Positions 29,048 through 37,427 of a DNA stretch of 64,000 nucleotides are shown piece by piece. The position numbers and the translations under genes are program-made. The stretch comes from Candidatus Zixiibacteriota bacterium (GTDB lineage: Bacteria; Zixibacteria; MSB-5A5; GN15; JAAZOE01): the NCBI GenBank assembly GCA_023138975.1, contig JAGLON010000006.1, positions 106,999 to 170,998 on the forward strand, given 5' to 3'. How positions within the stretch are numbered: position 1 is the stretch's first letter; every line of letters starts with the position of its first letter. The notes below the pieces were generated by a model that ran no database searches, had not been told where the DNA came from, and worked only from the letters and a program-made list of their open reading frames with translations.

Positions 29048-29570
29048 ATTTATGCGACAATTTATTGACATCTCTAACTGAACGAAGCACTATCGTGCAA
29101 TCTGATTTATTGTACTTTTTCACGGCATTAAATATCTGCGGTTTGAATTTTGAGTTGAAACGCCAAATCCATTTGATAAACTCCCAATCGGCCTTCTCGT
29201 AACAACCCGGCCCGATATCATCACGAACTGTGCCTTTATTCTTCCAATACCTTTTGAGAACTCTCAGATAACAGAACCAGCGAGGAAAATCAAGATATAT
29301 GACAGCATCCGCCGCGGGAACACGAATATCCAGCGTAGTAAAATAATTACCGTCCATAATCCAGGCATCATTTAAAACCATCTCCCGCACTTTTGGCCGC
29401 CAGATTTTTAACTCTGTCTCGACCCATCCCGGCTGCCAGTAATAATAATCGAGGTGGATCACCGGCAGGTTCAAACTTCTCCCCAATCGTCTCGCAAGAG
29501 TGGACTTACCCGCTCCGCCGCAACCGAGGATTAAAATTCGATTGGCACTTGTTAGAATATCTGATTTCAT
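29046..29570 (-). CDS. P-loop nucleotide kinase-like protein (FlaR/topology-modulation type)
   Basis: A 174-residue cytoplasmic protein with Walker A GCGGAGKSTLARRLG near the N-terminus. It is followed by the HLDYYYWQPGWVET block typical of AAA_17 adenylate-kinase-like proteins often annotated as FlaR or DNA topology modulation protein. I take the ATG at 29570 with AAGGCGAG upstream; an in-frame GTG at 29579 is an alternative. The real substrate of this family is not established. It is a single gene. Confidence 0.8.
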   Translation of the reverse strand: MKSDILTSANRILILGCGGAGKSTLARRLGRSLNLPVIHLDYYYWQPGWVETELKIWRPKVREMVLNDAWIMDGNYFTTLDIRVPAADAVIYLDFPRWFCYLRVLKRYWKNKGTVRDDIGPGCYEKADWEFIKWIWRFNSKFKPQIFNAVKKYNKSDCTIVLRSVRDVNKLSHK

Positions 29571-29612
29571 TTTTTTCACTCGCCTTTACATAAGTACGAA
29601 ATAAATTAGAGT

Positions 29613-29640
29613 TTGACAATTCTGTCAAGGATGTTATTTT
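29613..29640 (+). promoter_or_regulatory. Probable promoter of the 29729 gene
   Basis: TTGACA (29613-29618) is separated by 16 bases from TATTTT (29635-29640). It lies about 89 bases upstream of the ATG at 29729. Confidence 0.5.
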
Positions 29641-29728
29641 ATATTATATAATGCTTCTTTGATATTGATTGACATTAATCTTGATACTATCAACAATACT
29701 TGCCTCGATTAGTCAAATGGAGGGATGC

Positions 29729-32700
29729 ATGAATTACCGCAACAGAATAATCGCTGCCTATCTAATGATACTTTTTATAACTTTTTTTAATTCTTCTCAA
29801 CTCTCTGCTGAAAATCAAAATGCGGCCGAGGGAGAGTACCCGACTGTATCTCGCTGGCCCGATGAATCGCCTATTCGTCCTCTGAAATTCAGCGAATGGA
29901 GGGAAGCCAGCCGTCTTCCCCAACAGTTTGAGGCGGAATCACTTTATCGCAAGGACGGTATATCTGGTGAAAAATCAACCGGGTATATCTGTGTCATTAT
30001 TAACCGTGAGCTATACTACCAAACGGTATCAGCGGTAACCCGTTTTGTAGATGATCTGACAATTGACGGCTACAGTGTTGAGCTGATATTATCTTTGGGC
30101 GGTGAACCACACGAACTAAGACAATTACTGGTAGACAAATACGCTCAGGGTTTAGTTGGCGCAATCCTGATAGGTGACTTGCCCATTGCCTGGTATGAAA
30201 TCACCTGCTTCTTTGGAGAGCCATACGGAACGTACGAGGAATGGCCGTGTGATCTGTATTACATGGATCTTGATGGAGTATGGAACGACAACGATAGTGA
30301 CGGGTTATTTGATTACCATGGTGGACATAAAATGCCGGAAATCTGGATCGGCCGGTTAACGCCGTCTCCACTAACACATGGAACAAGCTCCGAGGCGGAT
30401 CTACTTGAAAACTACTTATACAAAAATCACCAATATCGACAGGGCAACATGCCCCTGGCAAATAAAGCGCTCTTTTATACTGACGATGACTGGTCTCCAA
30501 GTAACTATTTGGCCGACATTATTGAGGGAGTATATGAAAACATTACACATGTTCACGACTATTATGAGACAAATGCGGATAATTACCGGGAAACGATAGC
30601 GAAGCCTTTTGAATTCATTCATGTCAACGCACATTCGGACCCCCATTCGCACTATTTTAGTGTTCCAAATGCCTCAACCAGAACCGTCTCGTATAGCAAT
30701 ATTATTGAAATTGATCCGCCGGCCGCGTTCTATAATTTGTATGCCTGTTCTAACATCCGGTACACGGATAATAACTACATGGGCGGTTGGTATATTTTTA
30801 AAAGCAAATACGGTCTGGGAGCAGTCGGCAGCACTAAAACGGGTAGTATGCTTTCGGACCAACATTTTTATTCGCATCTGGCCGCAGATAGTAGTCTTGG
30901 CGAGGCGTTCCGGCAATGGTTCTACGTGGTGGTGGAAAATGAGTGGAGTGATATCATCTGCTGGTTTTACGGTATGTGCCTCTGCGGTGATCCGACTCTT
31001 AATGTACAACGGTCCAGTAATATTGAAATTGTCGACGTTGCTTTTTCCGACGAGGCGCTCGGCAACGGCAATCAGGTCTTTGAACAGAACGAGACCTTCA
31101 CAACCGATATTACTTTGATGAGCAACGGCTCAAAAACCGCGCGAACTGTTTCTGTGCGAGTCTTTTCCGGTGATGAACGGTTGGTCTTTTCTGATAATGT
31201 CATTGATGTCGGTGATATCGACACCAGTTTTACCGCCCAAATAACACTGCCACCTGTTTCTATTTATATACCCCCGGATTATGTCCCGAGCATTACCGAT
31301 GTTTTTATTGAGTTGATTTACAATGATTCCGGGATATACGACACTACAGCCTATTCGCTCAGTGTAGGAACGCCAACCGTGCTGCTGGTTGATGATGATG
31401 ATGGTGACGATATTGAAAAGTATTACCGGATGTATTTTGACAACAACAATGTTCCGGTTGATATCTGGGATGCCGCCACGACTCCTCCGGAATCAGTCTT
31501 AAACTCGTATGAAACCGTTTTCTGGTTCACCGGAGATTATCGAACCTACCCGCTGGACTCAAATGAAATCGCGGTCATGAAATCATTTATGGATAACGGC
31601 GGTAACTTCGTCCTGTCCGGTCAGGGGATTGCCGCACAGCTTGATTTGTACACGGACGCGGACTTCCTCAACAACTATTTAAAAGCTGATTATCTGTCAA
31701 CATCCTATGTGCCGCTTGTAATTGGCGAGCCCGGCGCGCCCGTATTGGGCACTATCACCGATACGGCTTCCCTGCAGGGCAACCTGGGGGCTAACAATCA
31801 GACAGACCCCGACCATATTAATCCGATAAACGGAGGGGTTGCCGAGTTACGATATTTTATGGCTGACGATTATGGAGCGGTTTCTTATAATGGCGATTAC
31901 AAGCTTTTCTTTGCCTCATTCGGACTTGAAGCAGTGTCAATCATTGATCCTCGCTGGCTGATAAGCGATACTCTCATGGCCCATCTTATGGTTTTCTTCC
32001 AGTTTGAATATCCACTCGCCCAACCGAATGTGGAAAGCATCGCGATTTCTCCCGGAGACGTGGAGATGATGTTTGACCATCATCCGCTTATCTCATGGAG
32101 TTACTCCGATCCTAACGGGCTACCTCAAAATCTCTATCAGGTAAGAGTTTCCGGTACCGGATATCAAAATAATCTGCTATTTCACGATTCCGGTCCGCTT
32201 TCCGGTTCAACATCCGAGTACCTGTATCCTGATGATAACCTTCAGGATGGTGATACATATTCAGTTCTTGTGCGAGTGTTTAACGGCTCACGATGGTCTG
32301 AATGGGGATGGAGGTTTGTACATTATAATTCCATTCCATGTCCAGCTTATTTTGATCCTTCCGGCGGTGAAATAGTTTTCGATACTCAGCTGACTCTCTG
32401 CCATGACAATGCACTCGATGAAGAAGGAAGTTCGGTAAGCTTTTCCTGTGAGTTATACTCCGACAGTTTATTGACCCAGTTAATTGAGAGTCGTTATGAT
32501 GTTCCGGCTGGTGAAGATTCCTTGTGCAATTGGAGTCTCGAAACCACACTGGAACTCGGCGGTAAGTATTATTGGCGCGTACGGGGAACCGATGAATATG
32601 AAACTGGCCAATGGTCCGACCCGGCTTACTTTAGGACCGAGCCTCTGTACATGTGCGGAGATGCAAACTCAGACGAGAGTATCAATGTCGGCGATGCCGT

Positions 32701-32857
32701 TTATATTATCAACTATGCATTCAAGGGAGGACCGCCGCCCGATCCGGTTATTGCCGGAGACGCCAATTGTGATTTATCGGTCAATGTCGGTGATGCTGTT
32801 TACATAATAAACTACTCGTTTAAAGGCGGCCCGGTGCCATGCGCCGACTGTCCTTAG
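29729..32857 (+). CDS. Secreted caspase-fold (peptidase C25-like) protein with C-terminal dockerin-like repeats
   Basis: An exported 1042-residue protein. The start at 29729 is chosen because GGAGG lies just before it and a signal peptide follows (IIAAYLMILFITFF, ending LSA). Residues about 65-430 resemble the gingipain/C25 fold: a domain with GAILIGDLPIAWYE, the His-containing FIHVNAHSDPHSH (H298, H302) and the Cys-containing YNLYACSNIRYT (C340), spaced like a His/Cys dyad. Beta-sandwich domains follow. The end has two dockerin-like segments (GDANSDESINVGDAVYIINY and GDANCDLSVNVGDAVYIINY). The same ending occurs on the 6601 protein. Proteolytic activity is inferred, not shown. Confidence 0.8.
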   Translation: MNYRNRIIAAYLMILFITFFNSSQLSAENQNAAEGEYPTVSRWPDESPIRPLKFSEWREASRLPQQFEAESLYRKDGISGEKSTGYICVIINRELYYQTVSAVTRFVDDLTIDGYSVELILSLGGEPHELRQLLVDKYAQGLVGAILIGDLPIAWYEITCFFGEPYGTYEEWPCDLYYMDLDGVWNDNDSDGLFDYHGGHKMPEIWIGRLTPSPLTHGTSSEADLLENYLYKNHQYRQGNMPLANKALFYTDDDWSPSNYLADIIEGVYENITHVHDYYETNADNYRETIAKPFEFIHVNAHSDPHSHYFSVPNASTRTVSYSNIIEIDPPAAFYNLYACSNIRYTDNNYMGGWYIFKSKYGLGAVGSTKTGSMLSDQHFYSHLAADSSLGEAFRQWFYVVVENEWSDIICWFYGMCLCGDPTLNVQRSSNIEIVDVAFSDEALGNGNQVFEQNETFTTDITLMSNGSKTARTVSVRVFSGDERLVFSDNVIDVGDIDTSFTAQITLPPVSIYIPPDYVPSITDVFIELIYNDSGIYDTTAYSLSVGTPTVLLVDDDDGDDIEKYYRMYFDNNNVPVDIWDAATTPPESVLNSYETVFWFTGDYRTYPLDSNEIAVMKSFMDNGGNFVLSGQGIAAQLDLYTDADFLNNYLKADYLSTSYVPLVIGEPGAPVLGTITDTASLQGNLGANNQTDPDHINPINGGVAELRYFMADDYGAVSYNGDYKLFFASFGLEAVSIIDPRWLISDTLMAHLMVFFQFEYPLAQPNVESIAISPGDVEMMFDHHPLISWSYSDPNGLPQNLYQVRVSGTGYQNNLLFHDSGPLSGSTSEYLYPDDNLQDGDTYSVLVRVFNGSRWSEWGWRFVHYNSIPCPAYFDPSGGEIVFDTQLTLCHDNALDEEGSSVSFSCELYSDSLLTQLIESRYDVPAGEDSLCNWSLETTLELGGKYYWRVRGTDEYETGQWSDPAYFRTEPLYMCGDANSDESINVGDAVYIINYAFKGGPPPDPVIAGDANCDLSVNVGDAVYIINYSFKGGPVPCADCP

Positions 32858-33032
32858 AGGTTCCGGTTTAGCAAATTCACCTATCAGCGTCTTAGACAGT
32901 TGAAGTATTTAAAAGGTAACAGTCGGTTTTACGAAAAAAGAATAATAAGTTCACGTTGAAACGCTATTCTAATAATAATTATTTTCTTTACATCCAATAC
33001 TTTTATGTTATTATTGGTTATAACATACTTTA

Positions 33033-33944
33033 ATGAGTCAATTTTATTATATGAAAAAGCAACTTTTAAACCGCCCTTATGAAATCTATGATGGCAGTAG
33101 AATACTAAGACTACTTATAGTGCCATTAATATTGGGCGTACCGCCATTGTTATTTGCAGCTAATAGCAATATCCCTTTTCTCAAAACTTTTTTTGACAAT
33201 CATACGACATTGGCAACTATCTGTATCTTCTGGCCTGTATTATACTTGCTCTTTCATTATTTTATTGAAATATGCAAACCACGCGTGACAGTAGATCTAG
33301 AACAACTTATGTCCCTATTTGCTGCAATAGACTATATTATGGGAGCAAAGATTGAGAGGTTTGGAAATGAAGCAAAATCTATTCTCTCTCAACAAAATAT
33401 GCCAACAGATGATGTTATTTTTCAAAAAATTACTCAACCAATTAAACAAATTGATAAAATAGTTGAGTTTGTTTGGCATTTTTTCCGATCTAGAACAAGT
33501 GACAAGAATATTGATTTCAGAGTAGCTCTGGCCAGAATGGGCGAAAAACATATTGAGAAGTATGAATTTTTTCAGCCTATGGACGACGGACCTATTAGTA
33601 CTGTTGAAGATTTACAAAACGACTGTTGCGGATTTTCACGTGCTAAGCAACGAGGCAAGATTATTATTATTCCAGATATCCAACTATCTGCTGCCGAATC
33701 TGGAGAAAAATGCAATTTTGTTATAACATCTGAGGAAAATAAGAAAAAAGTTGGTTCTATGATATGTTATCCTATTAGGCACAGGAACCTAAACTCTATT
33801 CCTTACGTATTAAGTATTAGTGCCTCAAAAAAAGGGTATTTTGATATTGACAATAAGGAAACTTACGAGTTTATTTTGAGTAAGTTTGCTAAGCGGCTAT
33901 CCCTCGAATATGGATTGCTTGTGTTGAAAGGCAAAAAAAAATGA
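33033..33944 (+). CDS. Two-helix membrane protein with GAF-like C-terminal domain
   Basis: A 303-residue protein I do not recognise by name. Two membrane helices lie at about 24-42 and 57-78. A charged linker leads into a C-terminal domain (about 150-298) that reads like a GAF fold: RGKIIIIPDIQLSAAE, VGSMICYPIRHRN and PYVLSISASKKGYFD are typical GAF strands. The gene is clearly more AT-rich than its neighbours, suggesting acquisition. Its stop overlaps the start of a 47-codon ORF (ATGA). It may be a membrane-anchored sensor. No known partner is nearby. Confidence 0.65.
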   Translation: MSQFYYMKKQLLNRPYEIYDGSRILRLLIVPLILGVPPLLFAANSNIPFLKTFFDNHTTLATICIFWPVLYLLFHYFIEICKPRVTVDLEQLMSLFAAIDYIMGAKIERFGNEAKSILSQQNMPTDDVIFQKITQPIKQIDKIVEFVWHFFRSRTSDKNIDFRVALARMGEKHIEKYEFFQPMDDGPISTVEDLQNDCCGFSRAKQRGKIIIIPDIQLSAAESGEKCNFVITSEENKKKVGSMICYPIRHRNLNSIPYVLSISASKKGYFDIDNKETYEFILSKFAKRLSLEYGLLVLKGKKK

Positions 33945-34084
33945 AAACCAAAGAAAAAAACCAGAATGCAGTTCCAGGGAAACAAAAAGCGCAACTGGAA
34001 AAAGAACACAAGATCTTTATAAAAAGCGTAAAGAGAGATGTGAGAATCTGGAGAAAAATGTACGGAAATAGCATATCGAAATAA
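33941..34084 (+). CDS. Small basic protein translationally coupled to the 33033 gene
   Basis: A 47-codon ORF starts inside the ATGA overlap with the previous stop. The predicted peptide is very basic and helical: a KTKEKNQNAVPGKQKAQ stretch, then EKEHKIFIKSVKRDVRIW and a short tail. It shares the AT-rich, lysine-rich composition of the upstream gene. The stop-start overlap and matching composition support it being real. No function can be assigned. Confidence 0.5.
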   Translation: MKTKEKNQNAVPGKQKAQLEKEHKIFIKSVKRDVRIWRKMYGNSISK

Positions 34085-34238
34085 CACCCCGTTTAACTGT
34101 AATGCCGTAATCTATCTAAGTTTGATTGAATCTATTTTACTATTATTTAAATGACATAGCTACCGAAATAAAAAACCCTGCACAACCTCGGGGCTTTTGT
34201 AAATCTGTTGCAGATAATGGTTTAATCAGTTTTTCCTA

Positions 34239-34694
34239 TCACTCGTGGTTGCTGTTCCAGATGTCGGCGTACAGCTTCCATGACTCATCTGGTTGCTTTT
34301 TCCAGATATGCATATTCTTGGTCGGGTGCCATTGCATCTCCCCGTTCTCGTCAGGATAGCCCCATTCATATTGGTTTATACGATAGGCAATAGCGCCGTC
34401 AAAATCCATATCGACCATCTTAATGTTCCGCAGTCGAAACCCGTTCTCGACTCCCTGCGCCCAGCTTTCGGCGATGTTTGCACGGCCCTGCTTAAGCGAT
34501 CCTCCGTTGGGTAACATTATAAAGCTTTCGTCAAATAATGCGATAGCGGCCTTGCCATCGCCATCTTCGATAGCCTGATAGAACGACGCAATCGCCTCTT
34601 CAAGAGCTTTTCTGTCGTTGGTTAAGTCCGGTGTACTACAACATCCCGTTATTGTCATGGTTAACAATATACTAAGTACAAAGAATAGTCTCAT
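34239..34694 (-). CDS. Lipoprotein with SnoaL/DUF4440-like domain
   Basis: The 151-residue precursor has a lipoprotein signal (MRLFFVLSILLTMTITGC, lipobox ITGC), so the mature protein is lipid-anchored. The mature part looks like a cone-shaped NTF2/SnoaL fold of the DUF4440 type: IASFYQAIEDGDGKAAIALF, FIMLPNGGSLKQGRANI and a C-terminal IWKKQPDESWKLYADIWN. Such domains bind small ligands or act as enzymes, and no active-site residues can be named here. It stands alone, with unannotated gaps on both sides. Confidence 0.8.
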   Translation of the reverse strand: MRLFFVLSILLTMTITGCCSTPDLTNDRKALEEAIASFYQAIEDGDGKAAIALFDESFIMLPNGGSLKQGRANIAESWAQGVENGFRLRNIKMVDMDFDGAIAYRINQYEWGYPDENGEMQWHPTKNMHIWKKQPDESWKLYADIWNSNHE

Positions 34695-34882
34695 GGTTTC
34701 CCTACTGATAATAATTTTGTATTAATTCATCTATATTATAGTGGCCTAAGGACCCGATTCCTTTCAAAAAAACTACCTTTCTGTTTTTCCAATTGAATAA
34801 ATCTGCAGCACGAGACTATATCTACTACAACACGGCCAAACAACTTAATGTTACTTTTTAATCTCCGGCAAGGAGGTACCCT

Positions 34883-35431
34883 ATGAACTCAAAACGGCCA
34901 ACTTGGGTAACGGTAATCGGTGTTTTGACAATAATCTTCGGGATTTTTGGAATTTTTGGTACTGGACAAATAGCTATCATGCCGTTTGTAATGGATTTCC
35001 AGAAAGATATTATTGACCATGCTGTTGAACAAGCTCGTCACGATCGTCATGCACCTGAAGAGTTACTCAAAAGTATTCAGGACATGATGGATTACCCGCC
35101 CTGGTTTAAATCCACATCGGTTATATTCGGCCTCATCGGAATGCTTATTTCCGCTTTCTATCTGTTTGCCGGAATCTGGTTCATTCAGGTCAAACCGTCA
35201 GCCGATAAACTCCTGATTTACGCGATATCCTTAAGCATACTATGGGAAATAGTCTGGGCATCAATAATTGGTATCGGTCTTTCCGGGTTTGCTGTTTTTA
35301 TGGTCATTGGAACGTTGTTTGGATTTGTTATCGATATGGTATTGCTGGCGGTTGTTACGATGAATGACCGGTCGATATTTCGAAAATCAGAAAATCCGAT
35401 TGATGGTAATTACCAGCTGGATCAACAGTAA
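34883..35431 (+). CDS. Small integral membrane protein of unknown function
   Basis: The 182-residue protein has about four hydrophobic helices: near 8-33, then about 73-95, 103-125 and 127-150. An extramembrane loop (about 37-70) is rich in His, Asp and Arg. A strong AAGGAGG precedes the ATG at 34883. A terminator follows. No conserved motif is recognised; it resembles generic four-helix proteins common in this type of genome. Confidence 0.7.
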   Translation: MNSKRPTWVTVIGVLTIIFGIFGIFGTGQIAIMPFVMDFQKDIIDHAVEQARHDRHAPEELLKSIQDMMDYPPWFKSTSVIFGLIGMLISAFYLFAGIWFIQVKPSADKLLIYAISLSILWEIVWASIIGIGLSGFAVFMVIGTLFGFVIDMVLLAVVTMNDRSIFRKSENPIDGNYQLDQQ

Positions 35432-35455
35432 ATCACTATCCCGTAAACCTGCACC

Positions 35456-35499
35456 CAAAAAGCCCCGGCTCTGTCAACGTCTGCTCCGAGCCGGGGTTT
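35456..35499. terminator. Intrinsic terminator
   Basis: CCCCGGCTC (35463-35471) pairs with GAGCCGGGG (35488-35496), flanked by an A-run on the left and a short T-run on the right. It can serve the plus-strand membrane protein and possibly the convergent cupin gene. Confidence 0.82.
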
Positions 35500-35526
35500 A
35501 ATCTTCACTATTAGTTTTAGCCTTTT

Positions 35527-35871
35527 TTAATAATCACCTTTTTGCGGAACAATACAAATCATCTCAAAATCCTCGTCACCAGAATTTGAGTATTGATGCT
35601 CGACATTCGGCGGCACATAGGCGAAGCTGCCTTTAGTCAGAGAATTCAACTTCCCATTCATCTCCAGTGTCCCGGAGCCGGAAATTACATAGTTGACATG
35701 CTCCCAATCGTGGCTATGCTTTGGTGTGTGACCATCCTTCTGGAGAGTGAATACTCGCAGCGTGTTGGCCCAACCCTGATCAGGGCCGATGGGAACCTGC
35801 TTGAGCACGTTTTTAATTCCCTCACCTGAAATCTGTAGCTTCTCAATGTCCTGTATATTTTTTACAAACAC
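35527..35871 (-). CDS. Single-domain cupin protein
   Basis: A 114-residue cytoplasmic protein with both cupin motifs. Motif 1 holds the metal-binding histidines in HTPKHSHDWEHVNYVISG. Motif 2 is GSFAYVPPNVEHQYSNSG. This is the Cupin_2 fold, used by many small dioxygenases, isomerases and binding proteins. The substrate cannot be deduced. It lies downstream of dnaN on the same strand, but a terminator at 35962-36002 separates them. Confidence 0.87.
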   Translation of the reverse strand: MFVKNIQDIEKLQISGEGIKNVLKQVPIGPDQGWANTLRVFTLQKDGHTPKHSHDWEHVNYVISGSGTLEMNGKLNSLTKGSFAYVPPNVEHQYSNSGDEDFEMICIVPQKGDY

Positions 35872-35961
35872 CTTATTCCTCCTTGCTGATATTATATTGA
35901 CCTTGAAAAGGTTAACAGATTTTTGTCTGCTAAGTTCTTAAAATAATCATAATCTTTTGAC

Positions 35962-36002
35962 AAAAAAAATCCTCAACTTTTACAAGATGAGGATTATTGT
36001 TT
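35962..36002 (-). terminator. Intrinsic terminator after dnaN
   Basis: AATCCTCA (35968-35975) pairs with TGAGGATT (35988-35995). On the minus strand the stem is followed by a run of T (the A-run at 35962-35969 on the plus strand). It lies just past the dnaN stop. Confidence 0.8.
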
Positions 36003-36025
36003 TTTAGCCCAGTATTACTATAAAA

Positions 36026-37138
36026 CTATTCTGTCAGTCTCAGAGGCATGAGAAGGCAGATATAATCTTCTTTTGAAATATCGGTTGAGTAAATTAATCC
36101 GGCTGATACCGGCGTTGAAAGCTCGAAGATAACTTCGTCGCTCTCAAGTTTATTCAAAATATCATTTACATAGCCGGCATTATATCCGATTTCAATAGTT
36201 TCCCCCTTGTATTCACAAACCAGATTTTCTTTGGCTTCTCCTCCAACATCACTGTTTGTCGTCGAAAGAACCAACTGATTATTCTTTACGCCGAATTTAA
36301 CCTGATGGGTAAGCGAATTTGATAGAATTGAAACGCGCCTTACCGATGATGCTAAATCAGTACGAGCAATAACCATTTTCTTATCCGACTTTTCCGGGAT
36401 AACTGCTTCGTAGTTGGGATATGGACCTTCGATTAAACGGGAGCTGACGACTATATCGTCAAGGTTGAAGACAATACGGTTTTCCTCAAAAATAATCCCA
36501 ATCTCATCCTTGTCACTGCTAATAAATTTCGGAATTAAATCAAGAACTTTCGGAGGAATAATAACATCGTCGTTTAAGCCTTTGAGTTTCTTATTTTCAA
36601 CCGAAACACGGGCCAGGCGATGTCCATCAGTAGCGACCATTATCATTTTATCGCCTTTAGTCTGCCATAAAACGCCGTTTAAGGCCGGACGAGTTTCATC
36701 GTTACTGCAGGCAAAGGTAGTACGCTTGATCATATTTATCAATGATTCTGCTTCTACCGTGACCTGTTTTTTAATATTCACTACCGGAAGTTCTGGAAAT
36801 TCATCAGGCGAAACACCGCCGAGTTTATAGCTTCCATTAGGAACTTTTAGCTCAATACGATTCGCCGTTCCCTCAAAAGTTACTTCTGATTCAGGCAAAT
36901 CTTTGACAATATCAAAGAGCATCCGTCCCGGTATAACCGCAGAACCTTTCTTTGAAACATCGGCTTCAATAGTCGCCATAATCGTCACATCAAGGTCGGT
37001 AGCGGATATTTTCAGCTTCTTATCAAGACATTCCAATAAAATATTAGAAAGAATAGGTAGGGTTGATTTTGCCGGGACCACTGAAAGCACTGACTGCAAG
37101 TAACGGGTAAGCCTTGATTTCGGAAGCGAGAATTTCAT
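36026..37138 (-). CDS. dnaN: DNA polymerase III beta subunit (sliding clamp)
   Basis: DnaN forms the ring-shaped dimer that tethers DNA polymerase III to DNA. The 370-residue length is normal. The sequence starts MKFSLPKSRLTRYLQSVLSV and has the three-fold repeated clamp fold. It has characteristic TDLDVTIMA, FACSNDETRPALNGVLW and ATDGHRLARV blocks, and the usual C-terminal ending VCLLMPLRL-like (YICLLMPLRLTE). AAGGAG precedes the ATG. It follows dnaA on the same strand after a 289-base gap that looks like part of the origin. Confidence 0.97.
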   Translation of the reverse strand: MKFSLPKSRLTRYLQSVLSVVPAKSTLPILSNILLECLDKKLKISATDLDVTIMATIEADVSKKGSAVIPGRMLFDIVKDLPESEVTFEGTANRIELKVPNGSYKLGGVSPDEFPELPVVNIKKQVTVEAESLINMIKRTTFACSNDETRPALNGVLWQTKGDKMIMVATDGHRLARVSVENKKLKGLNDDVIIPPKVLDLIPKFISSDKDEIGIIFEENRIVFNLDDIVVSSRLIEGPYPNYEAVIPEKSDKKMVIARTDLASSVRRVSILSNSLTHQVKFGVKNNQLVLSTTNSDVGGEAKENLVCEYKGETIEIGYNAGYVNDILNKLESDEVIFELSTPVSAGLIYSTDISKEDYICLLMPLRLTE

Positions 37139-37427
37139 CGAATACTCCTTAGTAAATTTCTTCTGCTTTATGCTTTATTCACATCTCTTTCTTATTATCC
37201 CCTTTTATATAATAAAATATAATAATAATAAGGGCTGTTAAGATGTGTATAACGTGCCTTTAGACTATATAAGCTCCTAGTGCGCGCGGTTTTCCTCTTC
37301 CCACTCTAATAAAAATGCTGTTGAAATCAATGTCAACAATTGTTTTTAACTCCTGTCTTTTCCACAAGATCACAATTAGACACTTTGTAAACATTTTTAC
37401 CAAGCGTATAATCACAAGTTACCAACA
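37139..37427. other. Candidate origin half: dnaA-dnaN intergenic region with DnaA boxes and AT-rich core
   Basis: Three sites match TTWTNCACA: TTATTCACA (37175-37183, plus), TTATACACA (37244-37252, minus) and TTTTCCACA (37358-37366, plus). Between the first two lies an almost pure A/T stretch, 37204-37231, with ATAATAATAA repeats that resemble a DNA-unwinding element and DnaA-trio pattern. In Bacillus subtilis the unwinding element lies in this same dnaA-dnaN gap. Origin function is inferred. Confidence 0.55.

Noticed and set aside
32954-32968. Possible second parS (TTCACGTTGAAAC)
   Set aside because: An extra T breaks the palindrome; ParB sites do not tolerate that, so I count only the site at 1854.
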